Assembly: GCF_001936115.1 (NCBI RefSeq)
Contig: NZ_MPDM01000006.1
Location: 52,597 to 116,596 of the forward strand
Source of the DNA: Boudabousia marimammalium
Lineage (GTDB): Bacteria; Actinomycetota; Actinomycetes; Actinomycetales; Actinomycetaceae
DNA: 64,000 bases
Reading direction: 5' to 3'
A model generated the notes under the pieces. The model searched no databases, was not told the DNA's origin, and saw only the letters and a list, made by a program, of their open reading frames with translations. This document shows positions 25,475 to 36,200 of the stretch, one piece after another. The position numbers were made by a program, and so were the translations under genes. Numbering within the stretch: position 1 is the first letter of the stretch; every line of letters begins with the position of its first letter.

Positions 25475-26398
25475 TTAGAAATTGATTCTTAAAGACATGA
25501 GGCCCGGATAGAGGGCGAACAGGACGGTGATTGGCAAAATCAGGAAGACCACGGGGATCAGCATGGCGATCTCTTTCCGGCCGCCTTCTTCAATGAGCTG
25601 ACGCCGGGCAGCTTCGCGCGCGTCAGCGGCTTGAGCTCTGAGCATTCCCGCTAAAGGGGTCCCGCGTTCGAGGGCGATCAGTAACGCATCAACCAGACGC
25701 GACAGTGGCGCAGAGTCATTACGGTCTCTGAGATTTCGTAATGCGACAGCCACTTGCGTTCCCGCATTAATTTCTGCCACCACGGCAGCTAGCTCCACAG
25801 CCAAAGGTCCAGTCAGGACTTCACTCACCCTGGCGAGTGCCTCCACGATGCCTTCTCCAGCGGAGACAGAGAGGGAGACCAGTTCAGCGGCGTCGGAAAC
25901 ACTGGAACTTAAGGCTTGCTGGCGGCTACGGGCCTTCATGGTCAACAGCTGATCGGGGAGGATAACCCCCACCGCAGTTATTACTATGATCAGGACTATG
26001 GCCAAAAGGATTGGGATTCCCCGCACCAGAATCAGGAGTACCGCCAGCACGGTGGTACCTGCAAATGCTAGGCCCGCACCCAGCATCTGATAGGAACGAA
26101 TCCGCTGGACTCCCCCAGCCATAGCAGCATGCCCAAGACGCACCATGACTGATTGGTTGGTAGACCCCACAGAGTACAAGAACCAATCAAAAACCCGCCT
26201 GAAGGGGTCCGTGAACAGCTGCGCGAACTGCGGCGTGTCACTGGTCGTTTCAGATGTCTTAGCGATCACGGGAGAGAGTCTGCGGGAGAGAGTCACTCTG
26301 CGGCTTGCCCACGCATACCAGGCAAGTACCAAGCCCACCCCCGCCAAGCTTCCGACTATCGCCCCATAGGCGAGTTCAAGCATGATCGCCTCGCTCAC
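25475..26398 (-). CDS. tadC: Tad pilus inner-membrane protein TadC
   Basis: A 307-residue type II secretion F-domain membrane protein that helps assemble Flp/Tad pili. Helices lie near 10-28, 105-150 and 280-300; the cytoplasmic F domain contains SVSDAAELVSLSVSAGEGIVEALARVSEVL and ALERGTPLAGMLRAQAADAREAARRQLIEEGGRKE. Its start overlaps tadB. The pilin-like gene that follows it is broken, so pilus assembly may be impaired. Confidence 0.88.
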   Translation of the reverse strand: MSEAIMLELAYGAIVGSLAGVGLVLAWYAWASRRVTLSRRLSPVIAKTSETTSDTPQFAQLFTDPFRRVFDWFLYSVGSTNQSVMVRLGHAAMAGGVQRIRSYQMLGAGLAFAGTTVLAVLLILVRGIPILLAIVLIIVITAVGVILPDQLLTMKARSRQQALSSSVSDAAELVSLSVSAGEGIVEALARVSEVLTGPLAVELAAVVAEINAGTQVAVALRNLRDRNDSAPLSRLVDALLIALERGTPLAGMLRAQAADAREAARRQLIEEGGRKEIAMLIPVVFLILPITVLFALYPGLMSLRINF

Positions 26399-27236
26399 TC
26401 AGCCTCCCCAGCTTCAACATCAGCCAGTAGGCGATGCCAGAAACCAGTAGGCCGCTAAGCAACACCATTGTCCCTTGCGTTGTCGCGTAAGCCTCGGCAG
26501 CATTCGTTCGGGTGGAAATCATCACCAGCACTATCCAAGGGGAAACTACCGCAAGTCGGGCAGCATTAGTAGTCCAACTCTGCCTTGCCTCAATCTCCCC
26601 GCGGGTTCTCAGGTCGGCTCTGATCATGGCGGAAAGCTCCCGCAACAGGGAACCTAGGTCTGTTCCGCCGACTTCCCGCGACAGCCGCAACACTTCAATC
26701 AGTCTGGTTGCGTCAGGATTGTTTAACCTCCATTTGAGGGCGTCAAGAGCGGTCGACATCCTCCCATTAGCCCGAAACTCTGCGGCGAAGACAGTGAAAT
26801 CTGCCCGTAGCTGTTCGGGCCCGCTCTCTCCCAGTTGGATGAGGATCTCTGGCAACGACATGCCCGCGCGGATTCCGGCAACAATATCGTCGATTACGTC
26901 CGGCCATAACTGCGCTAACTGTTTCTTCCGCTTTTTTGCGCGAGATTGCAGCAAATACCAGGGCAAGCTGGCGGCCCCGCTGGCAATAATTAAAGAGATA
27001 GAGGCAGTCTTGGTGAGCAAATAGACCAGTAGCATCACCATCAGCCAGATGACGAGGCTACTGGACCAGACCGCCGAGGGTGAGGTCTCCGGCAGGCCGG
27101 CAGCAATGAGTAGCGATCTGGTGCGGTCAGGAGGCTCCGTTTTCCGATGGGACGCGAAAGCCGAATGGGGTTCAGCTACCGCCCACCAGATCAGCGCTAA
27201 ACCCAGTCCCAACATCATTCCTAGAGCGGCACCCAT
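26376..27236 (-). CDS. tadB: Tad pilus inner-membrane protein TadB
   Basis: A 286-residue partner of TadC with a T2SF domain (LWPDVIDDIVAGIRAGMSLPEILIQLGESGPEQLRADFTVFAAEF, then REVGGTDLGSLLRELSAMIRADLRTRGEIEARQ) and flanking helices. It overlaps tadC by 23 bases and the tadA stop by one base. The two proteins form the membrane platform of the pilus. Confidence 0.88.
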   Translation of the reverse strand: MGAALGMMLGLGLALIWWAVAEPHSAFASHRKTEPPDRTRSLLIAAGLPETSPSAVWSSSLVIWLMVMLLVYLLTKTASISLIIASGAASLPWYLLQSRAKKRKKQLAQLWPDVIDDIVAGIRAGMSLPEILIQLGESGPEQLRADFTVFAAEFRANGRMSTALDALKWRLNNPDATRLIEVLRLSREVGGTDLGSLLRELSAMIRADLRTRGEIEARQSWTTNAARLAVVSPWIVLVMISTRTNAAEAYATTQGTMVLLSGLLVSGIAYWLMLKLGRLSERGDHA

Positions 27237-28459
27237 TAGCTGGCAACCCCTTGGAGTAGCTGATGAGCGTCATATCCGGCGGCGATAAAGCGTTCAGGGG
27301 CAACCGTGCCGGCAGTGTTCACCGGACCATCCCCGTCATTGCGATACAGCACGGAGCCTTCAATGGTGCCATTGTCCACCCTCCCAGGCAGGTAGAGGAC
27401 TTCTTGCACGTACCGGCGGCCTTTACGGTCCCGGTTGACGTGAACCACCAGATCAATCGTGGTAGCGACGGTGGGAATCACAAACTGGTCGGTGACGTTC
27501 TCCCCCGCTAGAAGCGGGAGCACGCAAAGCTTAGAGAGTGCTTCGCGGGCCGAATTGGCGTGTATGGTACACATTCCGGGAACACCAGAGTTCAAAGCAA
27601 TAATCATGTCTAGACTCTCAGAGCCGCGAACCTCACCGATGATTAGTCTTTCTGGTCTCATTCTGAGGGTTTCTTTGACTAGGTCCCGCAGTTCGACTTC
27701 TCCCCCGCCTTCTAGCGTCCGGGAGCGAGTTTGCAGGGCAACTACGTCGCGGTTACGTAACCCTAGTTCGAAGACCTCTTCGCAAGTAATTACCCGCTGA
27801 GAGGCAGGAATCGCGCCGGCGAGTGCCCGCAGGAAAGTAGTTTTGCCGGCCTGAGTGGCGCCGGAGACCAGCACGGACAGACCCGAATCCACAGCCGCAC
27901 TCAAGAATCTGACCAAACCTTGGGTGAGTGTCCCCAGCTCAGCTAGATCAGTGAGCCGGCGCCCCTGCACCACGTGTTTACGAATATTGAAAGACCAATG
28001 CTTTTGGGTAATCGGCGGGATCACCACATGCAGGCGCTCACCCCCAGCAAGCATCGCATCCACAAAAGGCGTTGATAAATCTATTCGCCTGCCGGAGGTC
28101 AGCAGCATTCGTTCGACCAGGTCACGCACCCCCTCGTCATCCAAAATCAGGGAAGTTAGCTCCGTGACGCCGCACCGGGACACGAAAATCTTCTGCGGCG
28201 TATTCGCCCAGATTTCTTCAATCTCGGGATCATCTAGGAACTGCTGGAGCGGCCCCAGCCCGCCAATATTGGCGGTGATTTCAGCGCAAAGTTTGCGTTT
28301 ATCAGCAAGCGGCACGCCAGTGCTGAGGAAGATTTCTTGCTCATATTGGCTGACTATTTCATCAACCAGGTTGCGCAGTTCGCTGGCCTGAGCGCGCGGG
28401 TCGATTCTAAGTTCGCGGACACGCTGACGAACGACCCCTTCAATGGTGTTGAGCTCCAT
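27236..28459 (-). CDS. tadA: Tad pilus ATPase TadA (CpaF-like)
   Basis: A 407-residue type II/IV secretion ATPase that drives pilus assembly. It has the CpaF N-terminal region (LCAEITANIGGLGPLQQFLDDPEIEEIWANTPQKIFV), Walker A GATQAGKTTFLRALAG, the Asp and His boxes RVITCEEVFEL and MCTIHANSAREAL, and Walker B RLIIGEVRGSE. It begins the operon; the usual TadZ/Ssd gene is not present upstream. No prepilin peptidase gene is in the window. Confidence 0.92.
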   Translation of the reverse strand: MELNTIEGVVRQRVRELRIDPRAQASELRNLVDEIVSQYEQEIFLSTGVPLADKRKLCAEITANIGGLGPLQQFLDDPEIEEIWANTPQKIFVSRCGVTELTSLILDDEGVRDLVERMLLTSGRRIDLSTPFVDAMLAGGERLHVVIPPITQKHWSFNIRKHVVQGRRLTDLAELGTLTQGLVRFLSAAVDSGLSVLVSGATQAGKTTFLRALAGAIPASQRVITCEEVFELGLRNRDVVALQTRSRTLEGGGEVELRDLVKETLRMRPERLIIGEVRGSESLDMIIALNSGVPGMCTIHANSAREALSKLCVLPLLAGENVTDQFVIPTVATTIDLVVHVNRDRKGRRYVQEVLYLPGRVDNGTIEGSVLYRNDGDGPVNTAGTVAPERFIAAGYDAHQLLQGVAS

Positions 28460-28658
28460 AGCTGCGCCGTTCTGTTAGTTGCGGTTATTTCCGCGTCTTT
28501 TGGTCGATGCGTTCATCCTATCGGGGCTCTACTATGATTTACAAGCTTTTCTAAACAAATGTGGATAACCGCTAAATTCTGTGGTTTTTCTGCTTTTATC
28601 AGCAGTTTTTGGTATGTCAGGGAGCTGAGGTGAAGGGTTTTTACGCTAATCTTGGGGT

Positions 28659-29921
28659 GTGATGAATGAACGGAATCCTTTGACTTTGGCTTCTTTAGCG
28701 GTAGCTGCTTTGCCCCACGCCCGGATTGTTGGTCTCCGCCCACCCCAGTACGTGACTGAGGACTTGGAGGTGACCGGTGTGGTTGACGAAGAGGGCAATC
28801 AGTATGTGGTGGTGGCCCCGCGTTCTTCCGCCGCTGGCGCGTCTTTGGAAGCCCAGTATGCTCTGCTCATGTCTTTGTCTCATTTGCATGAGAAGCGGGA
28901 GCTGATTGTGGAGGTTCCAGTCCCGGTGGCGATGGGCCGCACCCGCCGCAATGGGGACGTGATGGTGCAACAGAAAATGTCTGGCGTGTCCATGTCTGAT
29001 GCTGATTTGAGTAACGCGGCTTTGGGGGCGTCGGTGGGCCGGGCAGTCGCCTCTTTGCATGGGGTTCATCCGCGGAATCTTGATAATGCCGGAATGCCGG
29101 TGTATTCTGCCGCGCAGATTCGTGCTCGGCATCGCGCCACCGTTAAGTCCGCGCAGGAGACCGGCTTGCTGCCCCGCCGGTTATCTATGCGCTGGAATCG
29201 GATGCTTGATGATGATGAGTTGTGGGAGTTCCGCCCCTGCACGGTGCATGGCGACATGGAGGCGGAGAGCTTCCTGATTGTGGGCAACGTGGTGATGGGG
29301 ATGCGAGATTTTTCGCGCGCTCACGTAGGTGACCCGGCCGAGGATTTTGCTTGGGCTTTGGCGGGGGCCGAGGATGCTTTCTTTACACGAATGTTGGATT
29401 CGTATCTGCTGGCTGCCCCTGAAGGTGCGGGCCGTTTGGAGGATCGGGCGCAGCTGATCACGGAACTGAATCTGGCCAAGTGGTTGCTTTCCGGTCAGGC
29501 CGCTGAGGATCAGGAGATCATTTCTGAGGCCACGCAGATGCTGCGCGATCTGGCGGATCAGCTGGATGATTCTTTAGATTTCGAGTCTTTTACCCCGGTT
29601 GCCGGGCAGCCACTTGAGGATGATGAGGACAAGGTTCCGGGTGTCCCGATCCTGCGGGTGGTGGCCGAGGGTGACCCTGCTGACTCGGCAGAGACGATGA
29701 CTGAGTTTACCGCAGAACCTAGCGGTGTTGAAACATCTGTTGAGACGCCCGCCCAGGAGTCATCTGATATTCCAGCAGTATTGCCGGAACCAGCTCAGAG
29801 ACCAGAGCCAGAGGCAACTACTGAGCCGGCGGAGCCGAAGAAATCGGCTGCTCAACCCGACCGTAAGGTGAATCCTGATCGGGTTGAGACCGACGTATTG
29901 CCTACGCTTCCCCCGCAGTAG
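28659..29921 (+). CDS. Phosphotransferase-like (APH-fold) protein
   Basis: A 420-residue protein with an aminoglycoside/macrolide phosphotransferase fold in residues 1-300: a kinase-like N-lobe, then the catalytic region TVHGDMEAESFLIVGNVVMGMRDFSRAHVGDPAEDFAWALAG. The HGD and DFS boxes are present, but the Asn that normally follows the HGD (HGDxxxxN) reads Ser. The last 110 residues are acidic and Pro/Thr-rich with no domain. Neighbours are the Tad operon (divergent) and AdnB (convergent, 20-base overlap of the 3' ends). Proteins of this type occur beside adnAB in other actinobacteria. Substrate unknown. Start GTG 28659 or ATG 28662. Confidence 0.7.
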   Translation: MMNERNPLTLASLAVAALPHARIVGLRPPQYVTEDLEVTGVVDEEGNQYVVVAPRSSAAGASLEAQYALLMSLSHLHEKRELIVEVPVPVAMGRTRRNGDVMVQQKMSGVSMSDADLSNAALGASVGRAVASLHGVHPRNLDNAGMPVYSAAQIRARHRATVKSAQETGLLPRRLSMRWNRMLDDDELWEFRPCTVHGDMEAESFLIVGNVVMGMRDFSRAHVGDPAEDFAWALAGAEDAFFTRMLDSYLLAAPEGAGRLEDRAQLITELNLAKWLLSGQAAEDQEIISEATQMLRDLADQLDDSLDFESFTPVAGQPLEDDEDKVPGVPILRVVAEGDPADSAETMTEFTAEPSGVETSVETPAQESSDIPAVLPEPAQRPEPEATTEPAEPKKSAAQPDRKVNPDRVETDVLPTLPPQ

Positions 29922-32900
29922 TTGTCCCGTTAAGGGCGGCTTCAATTCGCGCCTGCGGATCCTCCCCGAGGACGCCTTTTTCTACCAGTTCCTGATAGCT
30001 GACGGTGCGCCCATTTTCCCCGAAGAATACCAGTGTGGCCTCTAGTTCGGAGAGCGGAATCTGGTGCTTCTTAGCGTATGCCAAGCGGTAAAGGTGTAGC
30101 TGCACCGCATAGTTGAACAGGTGCTCTTGGTCTTTGGGAACCCGACCGGTCTTCCAGTCAACTAGCATGATTTTGCCGTTTTCACGGTTCTTCACGACCG
30201 CGTCAATTCGGCAGATTACATTCACGCCGCCCACTTGTGTCACATATTCATGCTCAACTTCTACTGCCTCATGGGTTTGCCACAGCGGTAGTTGATGGAA
30301 AATCTTCTTCCAAGCCGCTAGTTTGCGCCCCTCTGCTTCGGTGAGGACGACAGGTAGTGAAGTCGGTTCATCATCCAATAAGGAGGCGCTGGAGCGTAGT
30401 TCTCTTTCCACCCAGGCATGGAAGAGATTACCCAAGTGGGTGCTCTCCGTCGTGATTGACGGCATGGGCCGTCTCAGGTTCAAAAGCGCACGCTGCCGGT
30501 CCGCCAGCAAACTAGGCAAACTGGTGGCGGTGGTCGTCTGCAAGGGCAGGGTAACTGTCTGCTCTTCTCTTTGCGCGGCCTGCTCAGCCAGAAGCAGTTT
30601 CACGTCATGTCGGGCGCGTTGGATCTTTTCTGCCGCCTCCTCCGGAGCGGCCTCTAAGGCAGCTTCCAAGAGCTGATTAAGCTCTTCATCTGTGTGCCCG
30701 ATTAGTTGCTGGACTTTTTCGGCCACCTGCTGAGATTGCTGCTGCAGCGGGGTGGCTTCAGGAGGCCAGATTTCTTGAAGTTTCGCCTGCTGGTAGGCTT
30801 CAACTCTTTCCTCTGTGGGAGGCTCTGCGAAGCTGCCTTCCTGGTTTTCGGCGGCTAGGATTCTCAGGCCGGCAGTGTTTAGCACTTGAGTCATGAAGGT
30901 GGAGGGACGGCTGACTGTCTTCCGCCGAGCCGACAGGTAGCTGCCGGTTAGTAGCATGCCGGTCCGGGCACGCGTAAATGCCACATACGCTAGGCGTCTC
31001 TCTTCCCGGAGTGCGTGCACTCCCAGTCGTTGCCGGTAGCTGTCAATGGTGTTCTTTTCTTCCGCTGCGGTAGCCGGCTCCACCCATTGCCATTGCGGCA
31101 GATACTGGTAGTCACCTCTGAGGGGGAAAGGCATTTCTGTGATACCGCTGAGCCAACCGGATTGTTTGGGCATGGAAGAATCTGCCTTTCTGGCGGCCGC
31201 TTTACCGGGGAAATCCCCCTCGTTCAAAGCTGGCACAACCACGAAATCCCATTCCAAGCCTTTGGCAGCGTGAATAGTCAAAATGTTCACTGCCCCCGGC
31301 ACGGGGTCCGGGGTGACGCCCTCTAATCCGCGTTCTTCTTTTTCAGCAACTTCCAGCCAGCCCAGGAATTGGCTGAGGCTGGCGTGCGAGCCATTTTCCA
31401 TGAACTCTTGAGCTAGTTCAAGGAACTGGTCTAGAGCCCTCATGCTGGAGGATTCGTTCGGGTTCACCATGGCTTCAACATCTAGGTTGAAAATCCTGAT
31501 TCCGGCCCGAACCCGATCAACTAGAGATAAGCCAGCTGTCCGGCGTAGTTCCCTGATTTGCTGCGCAATGATCAGGCAACGCTGTCTAGCTTCGTCACTG
31601 AGTCTGCCATGCTCATTTGCTTTGTCAGCAGATTCACCTGCGGCCAGGCCGGTGAGACTATCTATGACGTCAATAATGGTGGCGGAAGCTGCGCTGACAC
31701 CTTTGACTCTATCTTTGCGAGCCCAGCGGGCTAAGCGATAGATGTCCGCTGCCCCTAGATTCCATTTAGTGAGAAGTCTCAGGAGCGCGGTAGCCCGGCT
31801 GTTATCTTCCGCTACCTGCAAGGCAGCGAGGAGATCTTGGATGATTGGCTCACCGAGGAGGCCACCTGTCCCTAGGACTGCGGCGGGCAGGTTAAGCTCT
31901 TGACAGGCGGCCTGCATTCGCCCCATGTCTGCACGTTTGCGGCAAAGGATTGCAGTACTGGGGACGCGCTTGCTGCTTGTCTCATCACCAGCGGCCTCTG
32001 CCTGGTAGGTGTCGTATTTGCCTTTCAGCCAGGCTGCAACACGGGCTGCTTCTGCTTCCTCAGTTTCAAAATATCCAACCTCAACGAGGCCTCCCGTGTT
32101 AGCGGCACGCGGTTGCAGTTGGGGTGACTGCACATAACCGCCGCCGCGGAGGGCATCCACATCAACCTCAAAGTCAGCCTCTTTTTGGGCTCTCTCATAA
32201 GAATCTGGGCGGAGCTCTCGCGCAACCTGGTTTGCCACATTCAAGATGGCTTCATCGTTGCGCCAAGAAGTGGAAAGCGTAAAGTTGCTGACTTCTTTGC
32301 CGCCGCCGAAGCGGGCCTGGAAAGTTTCTAGCGCAGCACTGGAGGCGCCCCGCCAACCGTAAATAGCTTGGAGGGGGTCACCCACAGCTGTCACAGATTT
32401 ACCAGCAAAAATACTGGCCAGCAGGTCCAGCTGGATAACGGAGGTGTCCTGGAATTCGTCCAGCAAAATATCTGTGTACAGGCCGGCCTCTCGCGCCGCA
32501 ATACTGGCATCTTGGGTGACGATCTGGTGGGCAAGCGAAATTTGGTCAGAGAAGTCAATTAGCCCATGCTCAAGTTTGTAGTCCTGGTAGCTAGTGACCA
32601 CGTCCATTAACGCAGCCCGAGTAGTTAAATCTTGCACAATCTTCTTGGCCGGACTGTAGATTTTTCCCGCAGTCATTTCATCTATAAGCTGGTTGATGCC
32701 CTGCCGTGCTTGGGCCGGCTGCAGGCTGTGATCACCCAGGCTGGAGGCAAGGCTCAAAGCAGCTGCGGTGAGACTGTTCACGGTCCGGTCCACGAAGTCT
32801 CCCCCGTCTGCTTCATACGGCAGGGCACGCACTAGTTCTTCCATGATCATCCACCGGTGGGCATCCCCAATTAGCGTGGTATCAGGTGATACCCCAATCC

Positions 32901-33282
32901 GGTAACCGTATTCTTTGACGAGGTTGGCCGAATAGGAGTTATAGGTAGAGACAACCGGTTGCAGGCCCAGAATCCGGTCTTCGGAGGCAGGAGCCCACAG
33001 ACCCTTTTCTTCGAGGGCGCGTAGTCGATTCATCACGCGCTCTCTTAGTTCGGTGGCCGCTTTTCGAGTGAAAGTCAGGCCCAGAATCTGATGTGGTGAA
33101 GCCAAACGGTTAGCAACTAGGTACACGAAGCGAGACGCCATGGTTTCGGTCTTGCCTGATCCTGCACCCGCTACCACTAGGGCGGGTTCTTGCGGCGCTT
33201 CAATGATGAGTTTTTGCTCTGGAGTGGGAGCGAAGATACCCAGCTCTGCTGCTAGTTCTTCAGGAGTGTATTTAATACTCAT
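29902..33282 (-). CDS. adnB: AdnB-like helicase-nuclease subunit
   Basis: A 1126-residue UvrD-like motor with a C-terminal PD-(D/E)XK nuclease, the lead-motor subunit of the actinobacterial double-strand-break resection machine. Motifs: Walker A VAGAGSGKTETMASRF (Lys44), GLTFTRKAATELRERV, LLDEFQDTS, VGDPLQAIYGWRGAS, LTIHAAKGLEWDFVVVP and YVAFTRARTG. The nuclease shows VICRIDAVV and VDWKTGRVP for metal binding. The ATG overlaps the stop of the adnA gene (ATGA), so the two are made together. All motor motifs are intact, unlike those of its partner. Confidence 0.92.
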   Translation of the reverse strand: MSIKYTPEELAAELGIFAPTPEQKLIIEAPQEPALVVAGAGSGKTETMASRFVYLVANRLASPHQILGLTFTRKAATELRERVMNRLRALEEKGLWAPASEDRILGLQPVVSTYNSYSANLVKEYGYRIGVSPDTTLIGDAHRWMIMEELVRALPYEADGGDFVDRTVNSLTAAALSLASSLGDHSLQPAQARQGINQLIDEMTAGKIYSPAKKIVQDLTTRAALMDVVTSYQDYKLEHGLIDFSDQISLAHQIVTQDASIAAREAGLYTDILLDEFQDTSVIQLDLLASIFAGKSVTAVGDPLQAIYGWRGASSAALETFQARFGGGKEVSNFTLSTSWRNDEAILNVANQVARELRPDSYERAQKEADFEVDVDALRGGGYVQSPQLQPRAANTGGLVEVGYFETEEAEAARVAAWLKGKYDTYQAEAAGDETSSKRVPSTAILCRKRADMGRMQAACQELNLPAAVLGTGGLLGEPIIQDLLAALQVAEDNSRATALLRLLTKWNLGAADIYRLARWARKDRVKGVSAASATIIDVIDSLTGLAAGESADKANEHGRLSDEARQRCLIIAQQIRELRRTAGLSLVDRVRAGIRIFNLDVEAMVNPNESSSMRALDQFLELAQEFMENGSHASLSQFLGWLEVAEKEERGLEGVTPDPVPGAVNILTIHAAKGLEWDFVVVPALNEGDFPGKAAARKADSSMPKQSGWLSGITEMPFPLRGDYQYLPQWQWVEPATAAEEKNTIDSYRQRLGVHALREERRLAYVAFTRARTGMLLTGSYLSARRKTVSRPSTFMTQVLNTAGLRILAAENQEGSFAEPPTEERVEAYQQAKLQEIWPPEATPLQQQSQQVAEKVQQLIGHTDEELNQLLEAALEAAPEEAAEKIQRARHDVKLLLAEQAAQREEQTVTLPLQTTTATSLPSLLADRQRALLNLRRPMPSITTESTHLGNLFHAWVERELRSSASLLDDEPTSLPVVLTEAEGRKLAAWKKIFHQLPLWQTHEAVEVEHEYVTQVGGVNVICRIDAVVKNRENGKIMLVDWKTGRVPKDQEHLFNYAVQLHLYRLAYAKKHQIPLSELEATLVFFGENGRTVSYQELVEKGVLGEDPQARIEAALNGTTTAGEA

Positions 33283-36200
33283 GAGATAACCCCTTTGGAT
33301 TCACTGTTCAAGTTGGTGTACCGGTGCGCTGAGCATACTGAGCAGCGGTCATCACCGCAGGAGGCGAAACTATTACCCGCCATCATTTCTGCCGCCGCCG
33401 CAATGTATTCTTGCGCTACTGGCAGGCTGATACTCTGCGAGTCACCTTCCAATAGCTGAATGTCAGGAAGGGGACGAGGATGCTTGAGGTCCGGTGGCTG
33501 CTCCCCCTCTGTTGGATTAATCAGCGGCTTCTGGGTTCTCACACTGGCTTCTTTAGTCCCCTTCGTGTAAACCAAACGGGCATCGCTGACCGTCCATCCC
33601 ATCTGTTGGAGAGCCACCTGATAGGCCAAAAGTTGCGAGTTTTCCAGAGTAGCCTTCACCGAGGGGACAGTATTTCCTGTCTTCAAATCAGTGACATTCA
33701 CTGCTCCGTCTTGGTGTTCTTCCAACCTATCCACGCTACCGTGAATGTGGGCGCGACCAATCCTAGCGTCAACTGTGTATTCGGTATGCACCCGATTCAC
33801 GGTGGTAGACAGGTATTGGGCCAGCAGTTCAATCTTCTTGACGTTTTGCCGCCAGGCGACGCCCCCGGAAACAGTTTCCCGGTCTTCCCCAATCTGGTCC
33901 CAGGCTTCGTCTAGTTCTTTAATCATCAGGGAAGCAAGCTCTTCAACACTGGAGACCCTAGCGGCTTGTAAACTGGGGTATTTTTCTGCTAATGCGTGAA
34001 TGAATGTGCCAAACTCTTGGGCGCTCTTAGCCGGCTCTGAAGCAACCGTGTAGGTGTACCAGCTGAGCGGGCACTTCTTCAAGGTATCCACCATGGAGGG
34101 GCTCACATAGACTTCTTCACCGTCGGGGGTGAGCGGAGCATTAGTGGAGAGCGGATAGGCCTCTGGCCAGAGTTTCGGGTCTGCGACTGCCCCCTCGGCC
34201 TCCCGCGGGAAAGGGGACTCAGTTTTAGTCTCTTTTGCAGATCGCGCAATAGCTGCCAGCAAAGCAGAGTATGCTACGCGTTCAGCTTCGCCTAGCTCTG
34301 GATTGAGCAGCTCACGGCGTAGCCGAGCCGTGGTTCCACGAATGTCGAAAGCTGGAGGAACCCCATCTACCTCAATATTCTGGTCTTCATTACGCTTGAG
34401 TTTCTTCTCCAACGGAGTCAAAGCATTGAGTAGTAATGAAGGAGAGTTCTGTTCATCAGAACTAGCGGTCACAATCAGCTGCGCCCGCGCCCGCGACACC
34501 GCGCAGGTCAACATGCGGAGCTCATCGTTGAGGGCATTACGGCGCCGCGAATCAGGGTCACTGCGGTACTCTTTGCCCCAGCGGACCACGGCATTTAAAT
34601 CCCCGGCCCCTAAAATATGATCCTGAGCGACCAGATTCGGCCATTCTCCATCACATAGGTTCGCCAGGAACACGTACTCCCATTCCCTGCCCCCACTGGC
34701 TGCTGCAGTCAAAATAGTGACTGCGGGTGGCCGGATTCCCGCATGAGCTAGGTTAGTAGATTCAATCTGCTGCTGGAGGTGCTCTGTTGCAAACTGCGCA
34801 GCATTCAAGCCCTCATTGCTTTGCTCCCATAAATCTGCGGCCCGAAGCAAAGCGGTGACGACATCAAGGTAGTCGTCAGCCCACTCCTCACCGGAGATCG
34901 CCTGATCACGCCAAGCCTCAGCCTTACCGGCAGTCTCCCACAACGAAGACAAGCCCAAACGCGGACTCTGCTGACGGGCCATTTTCGCTACCTCTAGTAG
35001 CCGTGCAGCGGGTTTCAGCTGGGCGAAACTGTAGAGCCCCTGCTTCCCGCGGCAGTACTGCTGATAATGCTCAATCAAACTGGTGTCGCTAAGGAGCAAC
35101 GCGACTGCTTCGTCGAGGTCGGTAGTCTGGCTGAGCGCCTGATGGAGTCGCTCCCAGTCCGCCTGCACGTCATCATTAATCTGGGGTGAAACAGTAGTCT
35201 CACCAAACTCCAAATACTTCGGGTAAATACGCCATTCACGGGCAAGAGTCCGCTTCAATTTAGCCACCATCATGGAGTCCATCCCCACCAGCGGACTCAC
35301 CAGTAGCTCCGGCACGCTGATAGAGCCATCCAGAAGACGAAGCAAATCATTGCTGACTGGATGGGAGGAAAGCAGGACTGAGGATGCTGGCATCTGCACT
35401 GGAATGCCCCGAGCGCGTAGCTGACTAAATAGTGTCTCCACGCTCTTTCGACTGCGCACAATCACAGCCATCTGGTCGTAGGAAACCCCATCTTCTAGGT
35501 GGGCTCTGCGAATCCGCTGAGACAACCAGGTGGCTTCTTGAAGGGCACTAGCAAAAACATGAACCTCCAAGTTTTCTACCGATTCCCCCGCTACCTGGGG
35601 GAAAGCTAAATGACGACGATTATCACCGGTCTTTTCGATAATATCGGCAGCCAGCTCAGCTATTTCCCCCGACAGTCGGTGTTGCCCATGCAGTTGTATT
35701 ACTTGCGCACCCGCACGCTCCCCCAGAGCACTTGAGGTTTTAACTTCACCGCCTCGATAGGCGGAAGTGGACTGATGAGGACTGTTGGTAATCAGGAGCG
35801 GAGAATCTGCCGCCGCCGCAACCGTAAACTCCAGTGCCGCCTCAGAGAGCTCTTGCGCACCATCAATCACGATTCTTGACCACCGCGGCACCGTGGCATT
35901 CACGCCTTCCAGCGGCGCTAAATCATCCCAGTTCTCCAAGAGGAAGGCAGCTAGCACCATAGCGCCAGGAGCAATCAGCTGTAAGCCTTCCCGGCGGTTG
36001 CCTAGACTTTCGATCGCCAGATCAGGAATCTGACTCAAAGACTCAAAGCGGGAATCGGCGGCGCCTTCTGGAAGCAGGCCCTGCAAACGGATTATCTCAG
36101 CGGAAGCAACATCGACGAACTGGAGAATCTCAGCGACCGCCACCCATTCTGGGCGGCCAGTTTCCTTCCCCAAGTGAGCAATCTGCGCCGCGGACAGTCG

